This document shows positions 1 through 5,972 of a stretch of 9,725 nucleotides of DNA, one piece after another (the first letter of the stretch is position 1; every line of letters starts with the position of its first letter). This DNA comes from an uncultured Clostridia bacterium. Lineage in GTDB: Bacteria; Bacillota; Clostridia; TANB77; CAG-508. The DNA lies in assembly GCA_947632525.1 (NCBI GenBank), contig CANRPQ010000044.1, positions 1 through 9,725 on the forward strand, read 5' to 3'. The notes beneath the pieces were generated by a model. It worked only from the letters and a program-made list of their open reading frames with translations, was not told the DNA's origin and made no database searches. The translations under genes were made by a program, and so were the position numbers.

Positions 1-1682
1 TGTCCACCAGGCTCTCCTAAAAATTCGCGATAAATTTTTTGTAATACAGGGTTTTTATGTGAAAGCCTAATTGTGCTTTTTTCGTCAATACTATACATGG
101 CTTTAGAACGTTTTTTGGCTACATCTACTGTTGCTCTTATTTTACTGTTTTTAATTGGTTGCCCTCCCCCCATGATGCATCCACCTGGGCATGCCATAAT
201 TTCTACAAATTGGTAGTCCGCTTTTCCTGATTTAATTTCTTCCATAATTGTTTGTGCATTTCCAAGTCCACTTGCTGCAACTACCTTTATCTCTTTATTT
301 CCTATTTTAATGTTTGCCCTTCTAATTCCTTTTTGTCCTCGTACTTCTTCAAATTCAATCTTTCCTAATGGTTTTCCTGTCATAATTTCTGATACACTCC
401 TTAATGCTGCTTCCATAACTCCACCAGTTACTCCAAATATAGCACCAGCTCCAGTTGCCTCTCCCATTGGATCATCAAACTTTTTATCTTCTAATTCTGT
501 AAATTCAATATTGGCTTGTTTAATCATTCTTGCTAATTCTCTTGTAGTTAATACTGCATCTACATCATATAATCCATTATCTTTCATTTCTTCTCTTTGT
601 CTTTCAAATTTTTTGGCTATACAAGGCATGATAGAAACAACAAATATTTTTTCTGGATTGATTTTTTGTTTAGTTGCATAATATGTTTTTAAAAGTGCTC
701 CAAACATTTCATGTGGAGATTTGCAACTAGATAAATGTGGTAAATTTTCAGGATAATTCATTTCAATATATTTTACCCAGCCAGGACTACAAGAAGTTAT
801 CATTGGAAGGTTATCATTTTCTTTTAAACGTTTTATAAATTCGGTTCCTTCTTCCATAATTGTAAAGTCTGCTCCTGTATTGGTATCAAAAACTTTATCA
901 AAGCCTAATCTTTGAAGGGCTGATATCATTTTTCCAGTAACATTTGTACCTATTGGCATTCCAAATTCTTCACCTAAGGCTACTCTAACTGCAGGTGCTG
1001 TTTGTACTATTACATAAGAATCTGGGTCTCTTAATTTTTTCCATACTAACTCTGTAGAATCTTTTTCATGTAAAGCTCCTGTTGGGCAACTTTCGATACA
1101 TTGCCCACAGAAAGTACAATTAACGTTATTTAAGCTTTGATTTTCTACTGTTGATATGCAAGATGTAAATCCTCTATTTGCTGAGTCTATTGCTCCAATT
1201 TTTTGAACTTTTTTACAAGTTGCTACACATCTTCTACATAAAATGCATTTATTAAAATCACGTACAATAGAAGGTGAAGTATCATCTATTTTATACTCAT
1301 TTTTAACACCGTCATATCTAATATCTTGCATATTTAACTTTTCTGCCAATGCTTGCAATTCACAGTTTCCATTTCGTGTACAAGTTAAACAATCACGATG
1401 ATGATTGGATAATATTAAATCTAATATCATTTTTCTTGCTTCGATAACCGCAGGTGAATGTGTATGTACAATCATTCCTTCTTCTACTTTTTGTATGCAA
1501 GATGTAGCGAACCCTTTTCTTCCTTCAACCTCTGTAATGCACATTCTACAGTCGCCCACTTCGTTAATTTCTTTCAAATAACAAAGGGTTGGAATATCAA
1601 TATTTACTTGTCTTGCTGCCTCTAAAATTGTTGTTCCCTCTGGTACACTTACATTTTTATTATCGATTATTAAATTTACCAT
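1..1682 (-). CDS. hydA: [FeFe]-hydrogenase catalytic subunit HydA (C-terminus cut by window edge)
   Basis: Catalytic subunit of an NAD-linked [FeFe]-hydrogenase, which makes or oxidises H2 at the H-cluster. I translated 560 residues without a stop from the ATG at 1682; AAGGAG lies 8 nt upstream. Domains in order: plant-type [2Fe-2S] (C34, C45, C48, C62); His-ligated [4Fe-4S] (H94, C98, C101, C107); two [4Fe-4S] clusters (C146/C149/C152/C156 and C189/C192/C195/C199); then the H domain with TSCSPGW (296-302), MPCIAKKFE (352-360) and ACPGGCIMGGGQP (497-509). The proton-path residues known from Clostridium pasteurianum CpI (E279, E282, S319) align with E278, E281 and S318. The odd point is S299 where CpI has a second Cys. 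The reading frame ends at GEPGG, so either about 15-20 residues are missing or there is an additional C-terminal domain, as in Thermotoga HydA. It is the third gene after hydC and hydB. Family identity is certain; the exact subclass is inferred. Confidence 0.97.
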   Translation of the reverse strand, partial: MVNLIIDNKNVSVPEGTTILEAARQVNIDIPTLCYLKEINEVGDCRMCITEVEGRKGFATSCIQKVEEGMIVHTHSPAVIEARKMILDLILSNHHRDCLTCTRNGNCELQALAEKLNMQDIRYDGVKNEYKIDDTSPSIVRDFNKCILCRRCVATCKKVQKIGAIDSANRGFTSCISTVENQSLNNVNCTFCGQCIESCPTGALHEKDSTELVWKKLRDPDSYVIVQTAPAVRVALGEEFGMPIGTNVTGKMISALQRLGFDKVFDTNTGADFTIMEEGTEFIKRLKENDNLPMITSCSPGWVKYIEMNYPENLPHLSSCKSPHEMFGALLKTYYATKQKINPEKIFVVSIMPCIAKKFERQREEMKDNGLYDVDAVLTTRELARMIKQANIEFTELEDKKFDDPMGEATGAGAIFGVTGGVMEAALRSVSEIMTGKPLGKIEFEEVRGQKGIRRANIKIGNKEIKVVAASGLGNAQTIMEEIKSGKADYQFVEIMACPGGCIMGGGQPIKNSKIRATVDVAKKRSKAMYSIDEKSTIRLSHKNPVLQKIYREFLGEPGG

Positions 1683-1783
1683 GTTCTGGTCTCCTTTATT
1701 TATTATTTTTAGATTAGCTTTATAAGAAAGCAATTCTCATAAATTTAATTTTCAAAAGAATAGTTATATTGCTAGGAACAAGC

Positions 1784-1832
1784 ATTTAAAATTGATGAGG
1801 TGTGCTTTTTGCACATCGATTCAATTTTAAAT
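1784..1832 (-). other. Long hairpin in the hydB-hydA gap
   Basis: The two 22-nt arms are 1784-1805 and 1811-1832. The outer 12 bp (ATTTAAAATTGA and its complement) and the inner 5 bp (TGTGC/GCACA) pair perfectly. A 5x5 internal loop separates them and a 5-nt loop closes the hairpin. It sits 38 nt after the hydB stop and 101 nt before the hydA start. No T-tract follows it in the direction of transcription, so a simple intrinsic terminator is unlikely. An RNA processing or stabilising element that sets the HydA:HydB ratio, or a small palindromic repeat, is possible. The structure is seen directly; the role is inferred. Confidence 0.6.
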
Positions 1833-1870
1833 GTGAAGTGACAACGCAAGATGACTGTTCTTTTGGAAAT

Positions 1871-3727
1871 TTAGCCGATTGCGTGAAATGGACAAACACT
1901 AATACAAGTCCCACACTTAATACATTTTGTCTCATCTATGTGATGAATCTTTCCTGGCTCACCTTCAATAGCATTTACTGGGCAATTACGTTTACACATA
2001 CCACAGCCTTTACATTTCTCACTATGTATCTCTATTTTTGCTAAAGCTTTACATTCACCAGTTTTACATTTTTTATCTTCTACATGCTCTAAATATTCTT
2101 GTCTGAAATATTTTAAAGTAGAAAGTACAGGGTTTGGTGCTGATTGTCCTAATCCACAAATTGCAGTTTTTGGGATGTTAGTTGCTAATTCTTCTAATTT
2201 AATTAAATCCTCTGTTTCAGCTTCTCCTGTTGATATTTTTTCTAGTATTTCTAGCATTCTTTTTGTTCCGATTCTACAAGGTGTACATTTTCCACATGAC
2301 TCATCTACAGTAAAGCTCAAATAGAATTTTGCTAAGTTTACCATACACTTAGTATCATCCATAATAATGAGTCCACCTGAGCCCATCATAGAACCAATTT
2401 CTTTTAAAGATTCATAATCAATTGGAGTATCTAAATGTTCTTTTGGAATACATCCACCTGAAGGCCCTCCTGTTTGTGCTGCTTTAAAATCTCTTCCATT
2501 TGGAATTCCACCACCAATGTCATATACAATTTCGCGTAAAGTTGTACCCATAGGAACTTCTACAAGTCCTACATTTACTACATTTCCACCTAAAGCAAAT
2601 ACTTTGGTTCCTTTTGAATTTTCTGTACCAATTGAGCTATACCAATCTGCTCCATTTAAAATAATTCTGGTTACATTTGCATAGGTTTCAACATTATTTA
2701 TTAATGTTGGCTTTTGCCATAGTCCTTCATTTGCTGGATATGGTGGCTTTACTCTTGGTTGCCCTCTTTTTCCTTCAATAGACTCTAAAAGTGCTGTTTC
2801 TTCTCCACATACAAAGGCACCTGCTCCTAGACGAATATCAACATCAAATTCAAATTCGGTTCCAAAAATATTTTTTCCAAGTATTCCATATTCCCTTGCT
2901 TGGTTAATAGCTACTCTAAACCTTTCTACTGCAATTGGATATTCTGCTCTAACATAAATATATCCTTGATTTGCTCCTATTGCATATCCTGCTATCATCA
3001 TAGCCTCTAATACAGAATGTGGGTCTCCTTCTAAAATACTTCTATCCATAAAGGCTCCTGGGTCCCCCTCGTCTGCATTACATACTACATACTTTTGCTT
3101 TCCTTTAGCTGCTTTAGTAAGAGCCCACTTTTTTCCTGTTGGAAATCCAGCTCCACCTCTTCCCCTTAATCCTGATTTTTCAATGGTTTCAATTACATCT
3201 TCTGGTGTCATTTCTAATAACACTTTTTCTAATGCCTTATATCCGTCAAAAGCTATGTATTCATCAATTTGTTCTGGATCAATTACTCCACAGTTTTTAA
3301 GAGCAATTCTTTTTTGCTTTTTATAGAATGTAAGGTCATCTAATTTTTTGACTTTATCGCCATTTATATCATTACAAAGTAAACGCTCTACTGTTTTTCC
3401 TTCTATAATATGTGTTTGAATAATTTCTTCACAGTCCTCTGGTTTTACTTGTGCATAAAATGTATCTTCTGGACGAATAATTACAATTGGTCCTTTAGCA
3501 CATAATCCAAAACATCCTGTTTGAATAACACGTACATTTTCTATTTTCTTTTCTTTTAATATTTTACGAAAATTTTTTATAATTTCTGGTGATTTTGAAG
3601 ATGTGCAACCTGTTCCATGGCATACTAAAATATGCTTTTCTTTATTTCCCACTTTAGAATTTACACGAATGTCTAACTCTTTTCTTTTTTCTTCTCTAAT
3701 TTTTCTAATTTTCTCTAAGGTTTCCAT
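1871..3727 (-). CDS. hydB: NuoF-like flavin/iron-sulfur subunit of NAD-linked [FeFe]-hydrogenase (HydB)
   Basis: This 618-residue subunit binds NAD(H) and FMN and passes electrons between pyridine nucleotide, ferredoxin and HydA. In bifurcating hydrogenases it is the flavin-containing subunit. Visible parts: an N-terminal thioredoxin-like [2Fe-2S] domain (C36, C41, C72, C76); a glycine-rich NADH site GLRGRGGAGFPTG (186-198); the FMN region around CNADEGDPG (216-224); GAGAFVCGEETALLESIEG (301-319); an SLBB-like stretch; the NuoF [4Fe-4S] cluster (C478, C481, C484, C524); and a C-terminal 2x[4Fe-4S] ferredoxin domain (C572/C575/C578/C582 and C602/C605/C608/C612). A CKTGEC pair (554-559) precedes the ferredoxin domain. 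I chose the ATG at 3727 because GGGAGGT lies 4 nt upstream; an upstream ATG at 3739 overlaps that ribosome site. The gap to hydC is 40 bp. The N- and C-terminal cluster domains distinguish it from the Complex I subunit itself. Confidence 0.96.
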   Translation of the reverse strand: METLEKIRKIREEKRKELDIRVNSKVGNKEKHILVCHGTGCTSSKSPEIIKNFRKILKEKKIENVRVIQTGCFGLCAKGPIVIIRPEDTFYAQVKPEDCEEIIQTHIIEGKTVERLLCNDINGDKVKKLDDLTFYKKQKRIALKNCGVIDPEQIDEYIAFDGYKALEKVLLEMTPEDVIETIEKSGLRGRGGAGFPTGKKWALTKAAKGKQKYVVCNADEGDPGAFMDRSILEGDPHSVLEAMMIAGYAIGANQGYIYVRAEYPIAVERFRVAINQAREYGILGKNIFGTEFEFDVDIRLGAGAFVCGEETALLESIEGKRGQPRVKPPYPANEGLWQKPTLINNVETYANVTRIILNGADWYSSIGTENSKGTKVFALGGNVVNVGLVEVPMGTTLREIVYDIGGGIPNGRDFKAAQTGGPSGGCIPKEHLDTPIDYESLKEIGSMMGSGGLIIMDDTKCMVNLAKFYLSFTVDESCGKCTPCRIGTKRMLEILEKISTGEAETEDLIKLEELATNIPKTAICGLGQSAPNPVLSTLKYFRQEYLEHVEDKKCKTGECKALAKIEIHSEKCKGCGMCKRNCPVNAIEGEPGKIHHIDETKCIKCGTCISVCPFHAIG

Positions 3728-3730
3728 TTT

Positions 3731-3737
3731 ACCTCCC
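3731..3737 (-). promoter_or_regulatory. Ribosome binding site that fixes the hydB start
   Basis: The sequence GGGAGGT lies 4 nt before the ATG at 3727 and partly overlaps the in-frame ATG at 3739. That upstream ATG has no ribosome site of its own, so the protein begins METLEK rather than MGGKMETLEK. Confidence 0.8.
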
Positions 3738-3767
3738 ATTAATTTAAATATAATATGGCAAACTATA

Positions 3768-4265
3768 TTATTTCATTAAAGAATCTAAAACTTCATCTAG
3801 TTTTTTAACTGTAGCTCTACCATATACTTCTCCATTTACTGTAAATACTGGTGCTATTCCACAGGCTCCAACACACCTAGTGGCATCAATAGAAAATTTT
3901 CCGTCTGGAGTAGTTTCTCCTTCTTCAATTTTTAATCTCTGCTTTAGACGTTCCATAATTTTCTCAGAACCTTTGACAAAGCATGCTGTTCCTAAGCATA
4001 CAGATATTGCATATTTTCCTTTTGGTTTTAGTGTAAATCTAGAATAAAATGTAATTACTCCATAAATTTCAGCCATTGGTATTTTTAAATATTCAGAAAT
4101 TTCTTTTTGTGCGATTTGAGGAATATATCCATACTTAATTTGTACCTCGTTTAAAATAGGAATTAAATTATCTTTTACGTCTGTATATTGTGTTAAAATT
4201 TCATTCATCTCTTTTTTTAATTTTTGTTCAGTACAAGAACACTTTTTGTTTTCATTTTCCTGCAT
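3768..4265 (-). CDS. hydC: NuoE-like [2Fe-2S] subunit of NAD-linked [FeFe]-hydrogenase (HydC)
   Basis: A 165-residue thioredoxin-fold ferredoxin of the NuoE/24-kDa family. It is the small electron-transfer subunit that docks on HydB in trimeric or tetrameric hydrogenases. The four cluster cysteines show the family spacing: C90 and C95 (CLGTAC), then C131 and C135 (CVGAC). The preceding YGVITFYSRF (68-77) is the typical NuoE helix and turn. Its length is normal. A charged N-terminal tail of about 20 residues carries two extra cysteines (KKCSC, C9 and C11), which are not part of the conserved cluster. The start has a strong GGGAGGT 6 nt upstream. It is the first gene of hydC-hydB-hydA and has its own promoter. 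NuoE-like proteins also serve formate dehydrogenases and Complex I, but the downstream hydA settles the assignment. Confidence 0.95.
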   Translation of the reverse strand: MQENENKKCSCTEQKLKKEMNEILTQYTDVKDNLIPILNEVQIKYGYIPQIAQKEISEYLKIPMAEIYGVITFYSRFTLKPKGKYAISVCLGTACFVKGSEKIMERLKQRLKIEEGETTPDGKFSIDATRCVGACGIAPVFTVNGEVYGRATVKKLDEVLDSLMK

Positions 4266-4314
4266 AAATTACCTCCCAATATTTATTATATTTTATTGGT
4301 TTTTTGATAGGTTT

Positions 4315-4343
4315 ATTATATCAAATTGCTTATTTTTATACAA
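4315..4343 (-). promoter_or_regulatory. Sigma-A-type promoter of the hydCBA operon
   Basis: On the minus strand, a perfect -10 box TATAAT (4315-4320) is preceded at 17 bp by TTGTAT (4338-4343), which keeps the TTG of the -35 consensus. The predicted start is near 4308, giving a leader of about 43 nt before the hydC ATG, with GGGAGGT in it. It is the best promoter candidate in the gap. Confidence 0.65.
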
Positions 4344-4360
4344 CAAATTTCGACAAATTT
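4343..4360. promoter_or_regulatory. Tandem 8-bp direct repeat upstream of the hydC promoter (candidate operator)
   Basis: On the plus strand, ACAAATTT occurs at 4343-4350 and again at 4353-4360. The period of exactly 10 bp is about one helical turn. The first copy touches the -35 box. Repeats on one face of the helix next to the -35 box are typical of activator or response-regulator sites. The repeat is seen; the role is inferred, and no Rex-type palindrome is evident here. Confidence 0.4.
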
Positions 4361-4372
4361 ATTTTGCTATAC

Positions 4373-4497
4373 AATAAAAAAATGCTGTATATATCTTTTT
4401 TTGTTTTACTTAGGTACTTGCTTACAGGCTTCTCACCTTTAAGATATTTCATATACCTTGTTAAACTTAAAAATGATATATACAACATTTTTTTATT
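4373..4497 (-). terminator. Large structured terminator or RNA element after the kinase-phosphatase gene
   Basis: Arms 4373-4395 and 4475-4497 (23 nt each) are complementary apart from one position, which forms a G-U pair in the minus-strand RNA. The outer ends are A7/T7 runs, so either strand would finish with a U-run. Inside the arms a further 14-nt segment pairs at 11 positions, lengthening the stem to about 37 bp. The remaining core can form a hairpin with arms AAGGTAT/ATATCTT and another closed by AGGT/ACCT. The element lies 36 bp beyond the stop of the last gene of block 1 and upstream of the hydC promoter, which suits transcription termination. The interior is far larger than a normal terminator loop, so a small structured RNA or a MITE-like repeat is also possible. 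Confidence 0.5.
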
Positions 4498-4532
4498 AAA
4501 TCTGTTATACTACACAACATTATATTCTATTT

Positions 4533-5393
4533 TTATAATAATCTAATAATGGCGTATGTAATTCCATATAGAATTAAAACCATTACAGTTCCAAAGCAAC
4601 CACTAAATATGATTTCTGATAATTTATGTTCTTTAGCTGCTGCTCTACTTTCTGCTATCAAAATTGCCATTACTAAAGATAACATTAAAATTACAATATT
4701 ATTAGTTACTAACCAAATTATAGTTGTTGCTGCAAATGCAATTGTGGTATGCCCGCTTGGCACAAATTTTGAATTTAATCCTTTATGTTTATTGGTTTTT
4801 GCATATGCAATTAAAGCTAATATTGCAATAATAGTAATAATCATTACAGAAAATGCTAAGTGTACAGGTGAACTTGTAACATTAGCAATAAAGTTTAATC
4901 CAATATCTGATATTTTATCAAAGAATAGAAAATAAGCTACAATTATCGCATTAATTGTTGTTATAACTACTCCACCAGCAGCTACATCTTTTGCAATTTT
5001 TGCTTTTGGATGATATACATCTACATATAAATCTACTACTGTTTCAATAGCTGTATTGACCATTTCTGCAAAAATAATTAATACAATTGTAAATAAAAAA
5101 CATAAGAATTCTGCTTTACTTAGGTTGAAAAATAGACTAATGATAACCACTATTACTGCAATTATCAATTGCTTTTTAATATTTCCCTGTGTTGTAGTTG
5201 CATAAATAATTCCATTAAAAGCATTTTTCCAAGCATCCGCAAAGTTACTGTTTTTTATTTTTTTGTTTTCATCTTGTTTTGTTTTACCATTCTGTTCTGT
5301 TTTGTCACTTTGTTCTTTATTATTATCTGATTTCATTTTAATTACTTCTTCTGTATTGTCTTCTTTTTTTTGCTTTTTTAATTTTTTTTTCAT
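4533..5393 (-). CDS. Undecaprenol/diacylglycerol kinase fused to a PAP2-type phosphatase domain
   Basis: A 286-residue membrane protein with two domains. Residues 1-50 are a very hydrophilic, lysine-rich tail. Residues about 51-160 are a DgkA/UdpK-type lipid kinase with three membrane segments, including E110, NTAIE (113-117), D121 and AKDVAAG (134-140). In Gram-positives this enzyme phosphorylates undecaprenol, or diacylglycerol. Residues about 175-286 are a PAP2-like domain with PSGH (212-215) and SR (249-250) plus H256, as in lipid-phosphate phosphatases. The first PAP2 motif (KxxxxxxRP) is not recognisable: K199 is present but no RP. The final Asp of the third motif is E260. Both activities may act on the cell-wall lipid carrier; whether the phosphatase half is active is uncertain. 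AAGGG lies 7 nt before the ATG. An A9 run follows the ATG directly. ybeY is 33 bp upstream. Confidence 0.9.
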   Translation of the reverse strand: MKKKLKKQKKEDNTEEVIKMKSDNNKEQSDKTEQNGKTKQDENKKIKNSNFADAWKNAFNGIIYATTTQGNIKKQLIIAVIVVIISLFFNLSKAEFLCFLFTIVLIIFAEMVNTAIETVVDLYVDVYHPKAKIAKDVAAGGVVITTINAIIVAYFLFFDKISDIGLNFIANVTSSPVHLAFSVMIITIIAILALIAYAKTNKHKGLNSKFVPSGHTTIAFAATTIIWLVTNNIVILMLSLVMAILIAESRAAAKEHKLSEIIFSGCFGTVMVLILYGITYAIIRLL

Positions 5394-5426
5394 TTTTAAT
5401 CCCTTCTAAGTATTCTGTAACTTGCA

Positions 5427-5933
5427 TTATCTTGTAATTTCTAATTGAGATAAAATATTTTCTTCTTTGTTTCTCATAACTTCTTTTTCTTCTTTTTTTA
5501 TATGATCATATCCTCTTATGTGATAAAAACCATGTACTAACATATATGCAAGTTCTCTTTCAAAAGAATGGCCATATTCTTCAGCTTGCTCTTGAACGCG
5601 TGGTATTGATATGATAATGTCACCTAATACTTCTTGTAATGCCTCGTTATTATCTATTTTCCAATTTTCTAATATTTTACTGCCTATTATTTTATCTAAT
5701 TCTTCTTTTTCATACATTGGAAAAGATAGTACATCTGTCTCTTTATCAATATTTCGATATTTTTTATTGATTTGTCTAATATTTTTTGGATTTGTAAAAG
5801 TTATACACACATATAATGAGTTAGGATTTATATTTTCTACCTCAAAACACTTACGCATTACTGTTTCAGCAAGTACTTCATATTCTTCATTTTGTTCTAT
5901 GTCTTCAAATACGATTTCTGCTACACTAATCAT
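5427..5933 (-). CDS. ybeY: Endoribonuclease YbeY (rRNA maturation factor)
   Basis: A cytoplasmic zinc-dependent endoribonuclease of 168 residues, the normal length for the family, involved in 16S rRNA 3'-end maturation and ribosome quality control. The signature HGFYHIRGYDH (134-144) supplies the three metal-binding histidines H134, H138 and H144. TDVLSFPM (66-73) and LGDIIIS (103-109) are further conserved YbeY blocks. The ATG at 5933 has AGGAG 5 nt upstream. It lies between the unknown 409-residue gene (39 bp gap) and the kinase-phosphatase fusion (33 bp gap). The ybeY-dgkA adjacency is the common Firmicute arrangement, which supports both calls. Confidence 0.97.
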   Translation of the reverse strand: MISVAEIVFEDIEQNEEYEVLAETVMRKCFEVENINPNSLYVCITFTNPKNIRQINKKYRNIDKETDVLSFPMYEKEELDKIIGSKILENWKIDNNEALQEVLGDIIISIPRVQEQAEEYGHSFERELAYMLVHGFYHIRGYDHIKKEEKEVMRNKEENILSQLEITR

Positions 5934-5972
5934 AATAGCTCCTTTTTATGTTCTATTGATAATTTTTTATCA

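Noticed and set aside
310..681. 123-codon open frame on the plus strand
   Set aside because: It lies opposite hydA, whose conserved motifs prove the minus strand is coding. The plus-strand product is low-complexity and has no ribosome site.
1802..2044. 80-codon plus-strand frame starting in the hydB-hydA gap
   Set aside because: Most of it is antisense to the ferredoxin domain of HydB, and its start falls in the hairpin loop region; no family resemblance.
3750..3771. Short hairpin ATAATAT/ATATTAT over the hydC stop codon
   Set aside because: Only seven A-T pairs with an 8-nt loop and no T-run. In DNA this AT-rich it is expected by chance and is too weak to terminate.
4285..4290. Second TATAAT closer to hydC
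   Set aside because: The hexamer 17 bp upstream (AACCTA) is not a -35 box, and the leader would be very short. The 4315-4343 promoter fits better.
4338..4362. Possible Rex operator upstream of hydC
   Set aside because: The TTGT and ACAA pieces here form direct repeats, not the inverted TTGTTAA-n4-TTAACAA type palindrome.
4361..4510. Target-site duplication around the long inverted repeat (TATAC on both sides)
   Set aside because: The two TATAC copies are not directly adjacent to the arm ends (the right copy is several bases away), so they do not make a convincing insertion footprint.
4304..4546. 80-codon plus-strand frame in the gap between hydC and the kinase gene
   Set aside because: It spans the hydC promoter and the long inverted repeat. 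The composition is a hydrophobic by-product of AT-rich DNA, and there is no ribosome site.
4549..4935. 128-codon plus-strand frame
   Set aside because: Antisense to the PAP2 domain; the hydrophobic character mirrors the membrane segments of the real gene.
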